Positions 47,725-57,018 of a stretch of 64,000 bases of DNA are shown here, piece after piece (within the stretch, counting starts at the first letter, position 1; each line of letters opens with the position of its first letter). The stretch is taken from positions 1,488,001 to 1,552,000 of the forward strand of contig NZ_JAFBCS010000001.1 in NCBI RefSeq assembly GCF_016907845.1, in the 5' to 3' direction. The notes beneath the pieces were generated by a model. It was given only the letters and a program-made list of their open reading frames with translations. It was not told the DNA's origin and searched no databases. Origin of the DNA: Arcanobacterium pluranimalium. GTDB taxonomy: Bacteria; Actinomycetota; Actinomycetes; Actinomycetales; Actinomycetaceae. The translations under genes were made by a program, and so were the position numbers.

Positions 47725-48085
47725 AATTCAGATCATCTCCGCGACCCAGTTGCCAACAATTCGGCTTGCGAGTCATCAACATCGACAACAAAATATCAAG
47801 ATCAGTATTAGCACAACTCCAACAACAAAAGAAAATAATTTGATAATTTACTTTTTAATTATTTGGATGAAGAAAGAATTATTACAACGAAACACGTGCA
47901 CACTGGCGTCGTCTTGATGAAGAAAGATGAAGAAAACGCGCCTTGCAGACCAATAGTAAACCTCAGAGCCGATCAGCGCGAATAATCCACTAAACATGAG
48001 TAACGGATAGCATTAGCCACGAGGAATCAACACCACGAAAAATGGCTTTGTCGCAGAAGAAATTAACTTTGCCGAAACAAATGAG
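47725..48085. other. Non-coding AT-rich spacer before the tRNA cluster
   Basis: About 360 bases with no gene I can support. The stretch 47815-47880 is A+T rich. GATGAAGAAA occurs three times, at 47866, 47916 and 47926, the last two in direct tandem. It lies at the 3' side of tRNA-Val-GAC, a typical site for integration of mobile DNA, but no copy of the tRNA 3' end could be seen at the far side of the paralogue pair. Confidence 0.5.
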
Positions 48086-48157
48086 TGGGCGATACTGGGT
48101 TCGAACCAGTGACCTCTTCCGTGTCAAGGAAGCGCGCTACCACTGCGCCAATCGCCC
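48086..48157 (-). tRNA. tRNA-Val (anticodon GAC)
   Basis: A 72-base cloverleaf on the minus strand: acceptor GGGCGAT pairs with ATCGCCC, anticodon stem CTTCC/GGAAG around the loop TTGACAC, T-loop GGTTCGAACC. Discriminator A; CCA is not encoded. Third gene of the Gly-Cys-Val group. Confidence 0.97.
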
Positions 48158-48204
48158 TAAGAACGAATAAGCCACCCAGCCAAAGACTGAGTGTCTTAAA
48201 AATG

Positions 48205-48275
48205 AGGTGGGTACGGGATTCGAACCCGTGTATACGGCTTTGCAGGCCGCTGCCTCGCCTCTCGGCCAACCCACC
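48205..48275 (-). tRNA. tRNA-Cys (anticodon GCA)
   Basis: 71 bases on the minus strand: acceptor GGTGGGT/ACCCACC, anticodon loop CTGCAAA giving GCA, discriminator U as expected for tRNA-Cys. CCA is not encoded. Forty-seven bases upstream of tRNA-Val-GAC. Confidence 0.97.
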
Positions 48276-48307
48276 AGGTGGTTGAGCAGTTATCTGCTTG
48301 GCCATCG

Positions 48308-48380
48308 AGCGGATGACGGGACTCGGACCCGCGACCCCAACCTTGGCAAGGTTGTGCTCTACCAACTGAGCTACATCCGC
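48308..48380 (-). tRNA. tRNA-Gly (anticodon GCC)
   Basis: 73 bases on the minus strand: acceptor GCGGATG/CATCCGC, anticodon stem-loop AACCT TGCCA AGGTT giving GCC, T-loop GGTCCGAGTCC, discriminator U. First gene of the Gly-Cys-Val group, a common actinobacterial arrangement. Confidence 0.97.
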
Positions 48381-48527
48381 ATTCTCGCCTCAGCGAATCC
48401 CTTATCAGCAAATACTCACCGAATCGGTTTTCGTCGTTTTGGCGACGCAGATAAATATAACGAACTTTCACCCCACATGTCCAATCACAAAAACATGACC
48501 TGCACCACCATGTTCGTGTTTGCTTAT

Positions 48528-48556
48528 TTGACACCTTCTCGATACCATTTGTTACG
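48528..48556 (+). promoter_or_regulatory. Candidate promoter for tRNA-Val-CAC
   Basis: A consensus -35 TTGACA at 48528-48533 is followed after 17-18 bases by GTTACG/TTACGC, a poor -10. The tRNA begins 31 bases further on. The 207-base gap between the divergent tRNAs holds nothing else that I recognise. Confidence 0.35.
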
Positions 48557-48587
48557 CAATCATCAAACACGCAAGTTTGTGATGCAA

Positions 48588-48659
48588 GGGCGATTAGCGC
48601 AGTGGTAGCGCGCTTCCTTCACACGGAAGAGGTCACTGGTTCGAACCCAGTATCGCCCA
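48588..48659 (+). tRNA. tRNA-Val (anticodon CAC)
   Basis: 72 bases on the plus strand. It is identical to tRNA-Val-GAC except at base 9 (A in place of G) and base 34, the first anticodon base (loop TTCACAC, anticodon CAC, reading GTG). It is oriented opposite to the other cluster, with its own T-run (CTTTTTAT) directly after. Confidence 0.97.
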
Positions 48660-48773
48660 CTTTTTATACCTTTCTCCCAATCCTCTCCTATCTTTGACTA
48701 ATCCTTCTTCAAATCTTTCCTCCAATCGCGATATGTGTGCATGTTAGTAGCATTTTCATGAGATTCTTAGAGT

Positions 48774-50948
48774 ATGGAAATTTGGCCAGGAAACCCGTAC
48801 CCACTTGGCGCTACTTATGACGGCGTCGGCACCAATTTCGCCGTATTCTCGTCAAGCGCCACAAAACTTGAACTCGCTCTCCTTGATGAAGAACTCAATG
48901 AGACTCTCATTGAGTTACGCGAAGTTGATGCACACGTGTGGCACTGCTACATTCCAGGCGTTCGCCCTGGCCAGCGTTACGGATTTCGTGCGCACGGCGA
49001 TTTTGACCCAGAAAACGGCCAACGTTTTGACCCCTCGAAAATTCTTTTGGACCCTTACGCTAAAGCGATTACCGGGCAAGTAGAGAATCATCAAGCAAAT
49101 TTTTCCTACAGCTTCTCCAACCGCGAAGAACGCTCAGAACTTGATTCGCTCCACCACACGATGCTCTCCGTCGTCATCAATCCATACTTCGACTGGGGGC
49201 ACGATCGTCCGCCTCAACACGAATACCACGATACGATCATTTACGAAGCACACGTCAAAGGTATGACTCAACAAAGCGTTGAAATCCCTGAAGAGTTGCG
49301 GGGCACATACATGGGGATGTCGCACCCAACGATGATCAAATACCTCCAAGAGCTGGGAGTTACAGCAGTTGAGCTTATGCCAGTCCACCAGTTCGTCAAC
49401 GATCCATCGCTCATTGAAAAAGGGCTGTCAAATTATTGGGGCTACAACACCATCGGCTTTTTCGCACCTCAAAATACTTACGCGGCCACCGGCGAATTGG
49501 GTGAGCAAGTTGATGAATTCAAGTCAATGGTGAAAGCTTTTCACGAAGCTGGAATCGAAGTGATTCTCGACGTCGTTTACAACCACACGGCAGAGGGAAA
49601 CCATCTTGGTCCAACACTTTCTTTCCGTGGCCTCGACAACGAAGCCTACTACCGCTTGGTTCCTGATGATCGTGCCCATTATTTCGACACCACTGGCACT
49701 GGAAACTCGCTCAATATGCGGTCGCCACACACCTTGCAGCTAATTATGGACTCGCTGCGGTTTTGGATCACAGAAATGCACGTGGATGGCTTCCGCTTTG
49801 ATCTCGCTTCCACGCTCGCACGTGAGCTATACGCCGTCGACAAGCTTTCGTCGTTCTTCGATATCATTCAGCAAGACCCAATAATTTCCCAGGTCAAACT
49901 TATTGCTGAACCCTGGGATATCGGTGAGGGTGGTTATAACGTTGGCGAATTCCCTCCATTGTGGACGGAATGGAACGGAAAGTACCGCGATACCATTCGC
50001 GATTTTTGGCGCGGCGAGCCTTCTACCCTCGACGAATTTGCTTCGCGCATATCCGGTTCTTCTGATTTGTATGAGCACTCTGGCCGCCGCCCGATGGCAT
50101 CGATCAATTTTGTGACCGCACACGATGGCTTTACGATGCGTGACCTCGTGTCTTACAACGAAAAACACAACGAAGCTAACGGGGAGAACTCCCAAGACGG
50201 CGAATCGCACAACAGGTCATGGAATTGCGGCGCCGAGGGCCCAACCGACGACGCAGCCATCAACGCCCTGCGAGTGAGGCAAATTAAGAATTTCCTCACC
50301 ACTCTCCTAGTCTCGCAAGGTGTACCGATGCTGTCGCACGGCGATGAGATTGGCAGAACTCAGCAAGGAAATAACAACAGCTACTGCCAAGATAACGAAA
50401 TTTCGTGGGTGAACTGGCAACTTGGCGATGAAGAAACCGATATTTTCCGCTTCACTCAGGCTCTCATCAAACTTCGCAAAGAACACCCTGTGTTTAAGCG
50501 GCGTCGCTTTTTCAAAGGCGAATCCTCTCGCGGAGGAAGTTCGTCCAACGGCGATATCGAGTGGTTCAGAAACGATGCTTCCTACATGGAAGATTCTGAC
50601 TGGTCTACGTCTTATGCACGGTCAGTGATGGTGTTCCTCAACGGAGAAAAGATCGGCGAGCCAGATATGCGTGGCATGCCAATCATTGACGACGATTTCA
50701 CCATCGTCTTTAATGCTTCAGATACGGACATCGAATTCACGTTGCCGCAATCCGACAACCCAAATTCTTGGCAGCTCATCCTCTCTTCTGACTCCCAAGC
50801 AAACCCTAATCTCACGCTGTCACCAGGAGAGTCATTCACCGCCACTGCACGATCCTCGTGGGTATTCCAACGCGCGCAGATGAGCGCGCAAAAGGAAACT
50901 CGCGCCTTAGGTTCGCTCGTATCAGGAAGCAATTCTCAAGCGCTGTAA
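48774..50948 (+). CDS. glgX: Glycogen debranching enzyme GlgX (GH13_11)
   Basis: GlgX hydrolyses alpha-1,6 branches of glycogen; it is also called TreX when found with treY/treZ. The 724 residues have the CBM48 domain at the N-terminus (PLGATYDGVGTNFAVFSSSA), then the GH13 barrel: region I DVVYNHTAEG, region II GFRFDLAS with the nucleophile Asp, region III IAEPWDIG with the acid/base Glu, and region IV VTAHDGF. The C-terminal beta domain follows. It stands 85 bases before treY on the same strand and together they supply linear maltodextrin to the trehalose pathway. Confidence 0.95.
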   Translation: MEIWPGNPYPLGATYDGVGTNFAVFSSSATKLELALLDEELNETLIELREVDAHVWHCYIPGVRPGQRYGFRAHGDFDPENGQRFDPSKILLDPYAKAITGQVENHQANFSYSFSNREERSELDSLHHTMLSVVINPYFDWGHDRPPQHEYHDTIIYEAHVKGMTQQSVEIPEELRGTYMGMSHPTMIKYLQELGVTAVELMPVHQFVNDPSLIEKGLSNYWGYNTIGFFAPQNTYAATGELGEQVDEFKSMVKAFHEAGIEVILDVVYNHTAEGNHLGPTLSFRGLDNEAYYRLVPDDRAHYFDTTGTGNSLNMRSPHTLQLIMDSLRFWITEMHVDGFRFDLASTLARELYAVDKLSSFFDIIQQDPIISQVKLIAEPWDIGEGGYNVGEFPPLWTEWNGKYRDTIRDFWRGEPSTLDEFASRISGSSDLYEHSGRRPMASINFVTAHDGFTMRDLVSYNEKHNEANGENSQDGESHNRSWNCGAEGPTDDAAINALRVRQIKNFLTTLLVSQGVPMLSHGDEIGRTQQGNNNSYCQDNEISWVNWQLGDEETDIFRFTQALIKLRKEHPVFKRRRFFKGESSRGGSSSNGDIEWFRNDASYMEDSDWSTSYARSVMVFLNGEKIGEPDMRGMPIIDDDFTIVFNASDTDIEFTLPQSDNPNSWQLILSSDSQANPNLTLSPGESFTATARSSWVFQRAQMSAQKETRALGSLVSGSNSQAL

Positions 50949-51033
50949 CGGCAAAACCCGATCAAACCGGCAGCGCAACCCGATCCAAACAGCGGCAAAC
51001 CTGAAGAAACGATCCCACCGAACAGGAAGAATA

Positions 51034-53595
51034 ATGATCCCTCCCCAAAGCTTTACTCAAATTCACGCAGATCGTGCGCACACGCTTGCCACAAACGACG
51101 CCTCATCTGTGCGAGAAAAGCGAGGGACCACTCCCACGCCGGTTACCACCTACCGCCTGCAAATGGGACCACAATTCACCTTCAACGACGCCGAAAAAAT
51201 AGTCCCTTACCTGTGCAAACTCGGTATCACGGACGTCTACCTCTCCCCTATTTTGCAAGCCGCTCCCCAATCAACGCATGGCTACGACGTCGTGAATCAC
51301 CACGCCGTCTCTGCGGAAATGGGCGGCCTAGCAGGATTTAAGAAACTCTCTGCAACTATTCACGAGGCGGGAATGAGAGTTGTGGTGGATGTGGTGCCCA
51401 ATCATATGGCTGTGCCCACACCGCTCTTCCACAACCGTGCGCTGTGGTCTGTGCTGCGCGATGGCAAAGATTCTCCCTATGCCCACTGGTTCGACATTGA
51501 TCTCCAAGAATCTGGCGATGGCATTTTGATGCCGATCCTTGGCAAGCGTATCGGCACAGTGCTCGCCGCAGGTGAACTCACTGTTGAACAGATGGTTGTG
51601 CCAGGGTATGAAGACGACGGCGAAACTTTCGTTTTGCGCTATTACGATCACATTTTCCCAGTCAGACGTGGCACAGAATACCTCCCGATTGCTGAGCTAG
51701 TAGACAGCCAGTTTTATCGGCTCTCCTACTGGCGAGTTGCCAATGAAGAACTGAACTACCGCCGCTTTTTCGACGTCGATACACTGGCAGCAATTCGCGT
51801 CGAGGACGAAGACGTATTCAAAGAATCGCATCGCCTGCTCATTGAGCTTTATCATGCGGGCGATATCGACGGATTCCGAATCGATCACCCTGACGGGTTG
51901 GCTGATCCGCGCCAGTATCTGCGCCAGCTCAAAGCTGAAACTGATGGCGCCTGGGTTGTTGTAGAAAAGATTCTCGAGGGTGAGGAATCACTACCTGGCG
52001 ATTGGCCGTGCGCTGGTACCACAGGATATGACGCACTGCGCCGAATCCAAGGCCTTTTCACCGACCCCCAAGGTATACCTGACCTCACCAGTCTGTACAC
52101 TGAAATTTCGGGCTCTTTCGACGGCGTGCAAGTAACTGAAATTGCAGCTAAACGGCAGATTGTGGATCAATCTCTTTTCGCAGAAGTCGATCGTCTAGCC
52201 CAGCTTGTGGCATCTGTTTTCCACGCAGATGTGCGACTACGCGACCATACTTTCCGCGCGATCCGTCGTACGCTTGTGGAATTAGTCGTGCACATGGATC
52301 GCTATCGCGCCTACGTCGTCCCTGGTGAAAAGCCCTCTGCGGAGGACGAATCCGTGCTTCGCGCAGCTCATTCGCAAGCGCACCGAAATCTTGACGAAGA
52401 AGACTACGACACCCTTGACGCCGTCGTCGAACTCTTGCTCGGCAACGAAATCGGTTCAGCAGGAAGAACGCACGACGACGCTCGCCACGAAGCTATTATT
52501 CGCTTCCAGCAACTGTGTGGTCCGGTTATGGCCAAGGGCGTTGAAGATACTACTTTCTATCGCTACACAGCACTGTTGTCGATGAATGAAGTGGGCGGCG
52601 GACCGCATTATCCCACCTGCTCAGCCGATGAATTCCACGCCTGGCAAAGCCAAACCCAGCGGCAATGGCCAACCTCCCTCACCACCCTTACCACGCACGA
52701 TACTAAGCGAGGTGAGGACACTCGCGCACAGATCGCGGCACTATCTGAACATGCCGATTTGTGGCGCGATAACCTCACGCTGCTGCGTTCTCATACGGAA
52801 GAAATTCGCCCCTTAGATCTCGATGTCCAGATTGAAAATTTGCTGTGGCAAACGCTGATTGGCACGTGGACGCCCAAGGGGCCAATTGAAACTGAACGTC
52901 TTGATCAGTATCTACTCAAAGCTGCCCGCGAACAAAAGAAATGGACCACCTGGACTGAACAAAATACGGCCGCAGAACAAAACTTGCTCGAGTTTGCACA
53001 TGCAGTGATCAGCGACGAAACAGTTGTGAATATCCTCGAAAGTGTGCACCACGCTTTAGGCGCCTCAACTCGGGCAAATATTTTGACACAGAAAGCTCTG
53101 CAAATGCTTATCGTAGGCGTTGCCGATCTGTATCAAGGCCAAGAGATCACCCAAAATTCTTTGGTTGACCCTGATAATCGCCGCAATGTTGACTACCCAC
53201 GTCTGGCCGATTTGCTCGATGAGCTCGACGCCCATGGTCTTGGTTCAAATCCCGATCTCGACACCGAAAAAATGTGGATCACCTCGCGCATGGCGCGATT
53301 GCGCCAGAGCAAGCCACGCCTTGCCAGCGCCGATTACGAGTATCAACCGCTCCCCGTGACCACTGCGCATGCTTTTGCTTTTGCGCGTATCAAGGACGAC
53401 GACGCCGTGCTCGGCGTTTTTGCCCGCCACGTGAGCACATTGGAGCGCTCCGGCGGATTTGCCCAGCACACCGTAGTTATTCCCGACGGCGTGTGGCGCA
53501 ATGTTTTCACTGGTCAGAAAATCGAGGGTGGCGCCATTTTGCTTGCTGATCTGCTCAAAGCTTTTCCCGCCGCAGTACTCGAAAGGATGCCATGA
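51034..53595 (+). CDS. treY: Maltooligosyl trehalose synthase (GH13_26)
   Basis: TreY turns the reducing end of a maltooligosaccharide into a trehalosyl unit by an intramolecular transfer. The 853-residue protein shows VTTYRLQMGPQFTF near residue 36, VVVDVVPNHMAV (region I), GFRIDHPDGLADP (region II with nucleophile Asp), VVVEKILEGEE (region III with Glu) and TLTTHDTKRGEDTRAQI (region IV). The N-terminal 35 residues are an extension. An AGGAAG site lies before the ATG, and the stop overlaps the treZ start. Confidence 0.95.
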   Translation: MIPPQSFTQIHADRAHTLATNDASSVREKRGTTPTPVTTYRLQMGPQFTFNDAEKIVPYLCKLGITDVYLSPILQAAPQSTHGYDVVNHHAVSAEMGGLAGFKKLSATIHEAGMRVVVDVVPNHMAVPTPLFHNRALWSVLRDGKDSPYAHWFDIDLQESGDGILMPILGKRIGTVLAAGELTVEQMVVPGYEDDGETFVLRYYDHIFPVRRGTEYLPIAELVDSQFYRLSYWRVANEELNYRRFFDVDTLAAIRVEDEDVFKESHRLLIELYHAGDIDGFRIDHPDGLADPRQYLRQLKAETDGAWVVVEKILEGEESLPGDWPCAGTTGYDALRRIQGLFTDPQGIPDLTSLYTEISGSFDGVQVTEIAAKRQIVDQSLFAEVDRLAQLVASVFHADVRLRDHTFRAIRRTLVELVVHMDRYRAYVVPGEKPSAEDESVLRAAHSQAHRNLDEEDYDTLDAVVELLLGNEIGSAGRTHDDARHEAIIRFQQLCGPVMAKGVEDTTFYRYTALLSMNEVGGGPHYPTCSADEFHAWQSQTQRQWPTSLTTLTTHDTKRGEDTRAQIAALSEHADLWRDNLTLLRSHTEEIRPLDLDVQIENLLWQTLIGTWTPKGPIETERLDQYLLKAAREQKKWTTWTEQNTAAEQNLLEFAHAVISDETVVNILESVHHALGASTRANILTQKALQMLIVGVADLYQGQEITQNSLVDPDNRRNVDYPRLADLLDELDAHGLGSNPDLDTEKMWITSRMARLRQSKPRLASADYEYQPLPVTTAHAFAFARIKDDDAVLGVFARHVSTLERSGGFAQHTVVIPDGVWRNVFTGQKIEGGAILLADLLKAFPAAVLERMP

Positions 53596-55343
53596 GTAAT
53601 ATCGAAATCTGGGCACCTCATGCCTCTGAAGTACAGATCAAGCTGCACCCGAATGAAGAACTGATTGCACTCGTGCGCGGCGAAGACGACGTGTGGCGCA
53701 GCGAGCACGATTTTCCAGCTGGCACACGCTATTTCGTGGTTTTCGACGGCGGTTTACCTGTTCCCGATCCGCGCTCTCGCCGCCAACCGCTCGGGGTTCA
53801 CGGCCCTACTGAGATCATTGACCCTGGTCAGTTTACGTGGACCGATCAAAACTGGGTTTCACGCGATGTGCGTGGCGGGGTGTTCTACGAACTCCACATA
53901 GGCACTTTCACGCCAGAAGGCACGTTCGAAGCGGCTATTTCAAAGCTCGATCATCTTGTTGAACTGGGTATAGACGTTGTTGAGATCATGCCCGTCAATC
54001 CTATTCCTGGTAGGCGCGGCTGGGGTTACGACGGCGTGTCAATCATGGCAACGTACGAAGAATATGGTTCTCCGCAGGACTTTGCCCATCTGATTGATGA
54101 ACTCCACGCTCGCGGGATTCATGCCTGCCTAGATGTTGTTTACAATCACTTCGGGCCCGATGGAAACTACCTCGGCTTCGCTGGCCCTTATCTAACCGAT
54201 AAACACCATACGCCGTGGGGTAACGCCGTCAATCTCGACGGCGATCACTGCTCGCACGTGCGCAAATACTTCCTGGACAACATTTGCCAATGGGCACGCG
54301 ATTTCCATATTGATGTTTTTCGAGTAGATGCCACAGATTTTTTGATCGACGACTCTTCCTATCATTTCTTGGCCGAACTCAGCGATACAGTGCATGAGCT
54401 GGGTGAATCTATGGGCAAGCACCTTACCGTTACGTTCGAATCTGATGCGAATAATGCCCGTACCGTCACTCCCACGCAAAACGGAGGCCGCGGCGCTGAT
54501 ATGCAATGGGCAGACGACGTTCACCACGCCTTGCACGTGTGGCTCACGGGCGAAAGTAATGCTTATTACAGTGAATACACGGCTACGGGTACGTTACCTA
54601 AAGTTCTTCGCCAAGGCTTCTACCACGATGGTATCTGGACGAATTTTGACAAGAAGATTCGCGGCTGTGCAGTACCCGAAGATCTCAACGGGCACGCATT
54701 AATCGTATTTGACGAAAATCATGACCAAGTAGGAAATCGTCTCATTGGTGATCGTCCAAGTTATTCATTGAACTACGCTGATTTGGCAATATCGCGTGCT
54801 CTCATCTTGCTTTCACACTTCACTCCATTGCTATTTATGGGCGAGGAATGGGCAGCAAAAACGCCTTTTCCTTTCTTCACTGATCACGGCGATGAGATTG
54901 GCCCGCACATTCTTGAGGGTCGCATGAATGAGTTTTCTACCTGGGATCTAAACTCTGTTTATGGTGAGAATCCCCCGCTCATGCCGCCACCACAAGAGGA
55001 ACTGACGTTCCGATCAGCCAAGCTCAATTGGAGCGATCTTGAACTTCCAGAACACGCCCGTTTCTTCGAATTTGTACAGCGCTTGATACAACTTCGCAAG
55101 AGCAACGCCAGCATCGCCAGCGGCGATAGGAGCAAGACGACGCTCGACATCGGTGCGCGCAGCGGTTGGATGCGTAGGAACGACGTAATCCTTGCGTTCA
55201 GTCGTGACGGTGCCACCGACGTCGTACTTCCGGCTGACGTACACGAAACCCTCGCTACATGGGACAGCGTTACCACTGATAGCAACGTCGTGACGTTCGA
55301 TGTGGCGGGCGTGGCTGTGTTTACCACCGAGGCGTCGGCATGA
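53592..55343 (+). CDS. treZ: Maltooligosyl trehalose trehalohydrolase (GH13_10)
   Basis: TreZ releases trehalose from the product of TreY. The 583 residues have an N-terminal E-set domain (IEIWAPHASEVQIKLH), then FYELHIGTFTPEGTF, LDVVYNHFGPDGNYL (region I), VFRVDATDFL (region II, Asp nucleophile), TFESDANN (region III, Glu acid/base) and VFDENHDQVGNR (region IV). The start overlaps the treY stop by ATGA, so the pair is translationally coupled. The convergent esterase gene ends 12 bases downstream with no terminator hairpin between. Confidence 0.95.
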   Translation: MSNIEIWAPHASEVQIKLHPNEELIALVRGEDDVWRSEHDFPAGTRYFVVFDGGLPVPDPRSRRQPLGVHGPTEIIDPGQFTWTDQNWVSRDVRGGVFYELHIGTFTPEGTFEAAISKLDHLVELGIDVVEIMPVNPIPGRRGWGYDGVSIMATYEEYGSPQDFAHLIDELHARGIHACLDVVYNHFGPDGNYLGFAGPYLTDKHHTPWGNAVNLDGDHCSHVRKYFLDNICQWARDFHIDVFRVDATDFLIDDSSYHFLAELSDTVHELGESMGKHLTVTFESDANNARTVTPTQNGGRGADMQWADDVHHALHVWLTGESNAYYSEYTATGTLPKVLRQGFYHDGIWTNFDKKIRGCAVPEDLNGHALIVFDENHDQVGNRLIGDRPSYSLNYADLAISRALILLSHFTPLLFMGEEWAAKTPFPFFTDHGDEIGPHILEGRMNEFSTWDLNSVYGENPPLMPPPQEELTFRSAKLNWSDLELPEHARFFEFVQRLIQLRKSNASIASGDRSKTTLDIGARSGWMRRNDVILAFSRDGATDVVLPADVHETLATWDSVTTDSNVVTFDVAGVAVFTTEASA

Positions 55344-55355
55344 AGTGAGCAGTGC

Positions 55356-56807
55356 TCACAAGATGCCGATTAGCCTGCCCAAAGGTGCGAAATCATCGAA
55401 GGACTGCACTGTTTCCATCTTGAGGTTTATTGCAGACCCCAGCCACAGAGTTCCCATAACCGCAGCTCCGAGCGCCAAAGCAAGACACAGTACCCATACG
55501 CCTAGATTGCGAGCTTTACTTGGAGCGAGGCCTTCGCCATTCTGTTTTCGTTGTCGGCGTTGGAATAGCACCACGGCAAGAACAATAAGCAATGAATATG
55601 CAGCAAAGGTAAGGTAAACCGGCACAATTCCGTACTTGGACTTAGGTTCGGCAGCGGCAGTCTTCAAACTAGCGTTTGGTGCCTTTTTGTGCTCTAACCA
55701 GTAGATCGAATCTTTGAAATTCTCCGACCATGCTGCCCAGTTATGTCCGCCGTGCGAGCCGTAGTCAAGTTCGAATTGAACCTGCGGCGCTTTGATTTTT
55801 GCTAGCCGCCCGAGCAGTTTTATCGCGTCAACATCGTTTCCCGACGACGATGCCAAGACTCGCATCGGAAGCTCAACTTTGGGAAGAATTTTCGAAATCA
55901 CAAAATCCGAGCGCTTGTTAGGTGGCAGTTTCTTCAAGCCGCCAAACATTGGGTCGTCGTATCCCGAGAGCAACAGCAGATTGCCAAATACTTCTGGAGA
56001 GTGTGCTCCCAGCACACCTGCACAGTAACCACCAGCAGAGATACCACCCAATGACCACTTTGTGCGATCATGGCTCACAGGGAAATTGCGATTTATCATA
56101 CCGACGATGTCGCGCGTAACCCACGTTCCGACAGCTGGTCGTCCTTCCAGATCAACACAGTCAGGTTCACGTGAATCCGGACGAAGCTCAGGCATAACGA
56201 CAATCGTGGGGCCGGTGACTGAGTTTTTCATTAAGGCTGGCAATGTACTTGGAATCTGCAGGTTTGCTGACATCAAATGCGGATTTGAAGGGAATCCATG
56301 CAGCATCACGATCACATTCATGTCCCGCATTTTCTGCCAGCCTTCGGGAGCCCAAACTCTGATTTTTTGTTCTACCTTAGACTGTGGACCGCGCCAAGTG
56401 GTTTCCATGAAGGATCCCGAAAAATTATTTCCTTTTAGTGTGGGATCGGTAATTTCAGTGAAATTCGCCTTGTAAACGTCTGACTCAAAGTTTCCTGGTA
56501 ATGGTGGTAATGCTACTGGCTTAGCTTGAACAGTGCCCGAGCCACTGACAAATTCTTTTACTTCGCTCCAGGATTTCATATAGCCGCCGTGGAAGTTGAT
56601 CTGCGCCAATAATGCCAGGCACAGCATCAACGATCCGCTTGCGCTCAACAGCGAAAACTTAATAATCTTTTGCTGTTTAAGCATCCGAGTGGCAAATATT
56701 ACGAGCGCAAGAAAAATAATCCACGCACAAAGTACAACAATTAGAGAATTTGGTCTCATATACCAGCCGTATCTTCCAGTGAGCCAAAGATTAAATATCG
56801 AGCTCAT
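55356..56807 (-). CDS. Membrane-anchored alpha/beta-hydrolase (esterase D/mycolyltransferase-like)
   Basis: This is a 483-residue protein with two N-terminal helices (about 20-40 and 50-70), an extracytoplasmic alpha/beta-hydrolase domain (about 130-375) and two C-terminal helices (about 400-420 and 435-460). The nucleophile elbow is GGISAGGYC (G-x-S-x-G); VIVMLHGFPSNP gives the oxyanion segment, and HGGHNWAAW the catalytic His. The domain resembles esterase D and antigen 85-like proteins. It faces away from mprF with a shared 211-base promoter region. In Corynebacterium a similar esterase next to an MprF-type enzyme takes part in lipid aminoacylation, so a role in aminoacyl-lipid turnover is plausible but inferred. 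A GGAGAG site precedes its ATG. Confidence 0.8.
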   Translation of the reverse strand: MSSIFNLWLTGRYGWYMRPNSLIVVLCAWIIFLALVIFATRMLKQQKIIKFSLLSASGSLMLCLALLAQINFHGGYMKSWSEVKEFVSGSGTVQAKPVALPPLPGNFESDVYKANFTEITDPTLKGNNFSGSFMETTWRGPQSKVEQKIRVWAPEGWQKMRDMNVIVMLHGFPSNPHLMSANLQIPSTLPALMKNSVTGPTIVVMPELRPDSREPDCVDLEGRPAVGTWVTRDIVGMINRNFPVSHDRTKWSLGGISAGGYCAGVLGAHSPEVFGNLLLLSGYDDPMFGGLKKLPPNKRSDFVISKILPKVELPMRVLASSSGNDVDAIKLLGRLAKIKAPQVQFELDYGSHGGHNWAAWSENFKDSIYWLEHKKAPNASLKTAAAEPKSKYGIVPVYLTFAAYSLLIVLAVVLFQRRQRKQNGEGLAPSKARNLGVWVLCLALALGAAVMGTLWLGSAINLKMETVQSFDDFAPLGRLIGIL

Positions 56808-56913
56808 TAAACTCTCCGTGTTTGAGAGCCTCTATTAGAATAATCTATCTAAGAAATTTATAAACGGTAATTGGGCATTAGACAAATACCTCATTCGCCG
56901 CGCATTAGCGGAA

Positions 56914-56925
56914 AAATCGCGATTT
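56914..56925. promoter_or_regulatory. 12-bp palindrome AAATCGCGATTT
   Basis: A perfect palindrome in the space between the divergent esterase and mprF genes. It could be a regulator site; no more can be said from sequence. Confidence 0.35.
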
Positions 56926-56934
56926 CATTGGGGT

Positions 56935-56952
56935 GTCATACCATAGTATGAC
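56935..56952. promoter_or_regulatory. Inverted repeat GTCATAC-CATA-GTATGAC
   Basis: Seven-base arms (56935-56941 and 56946-56952) around a 4-base spacer form an operator-like site midway between the divergent esterase start and the mprF start. Its location would let one regulator control both genes. Confidence 0.45.
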
Positions 56953-57006
56953 GCTGATATAACGAAAACAACACCTAAGATGTACAAGATTTTTAACTTT
57001 AGCCCT

Positions 57007-57012
57007 TAGATT
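57007..57012 (+). promoter_or_regulatory. -10 candidate for mprF
   Basis: TAGATT ends exactly six bases before the mprF ATG at 57019, and no Shine-Dalgarno site is seen. This suggests a leaderless transcript. Confidence 0.4.
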
Positions 57013-57018
57013 AGAAGT

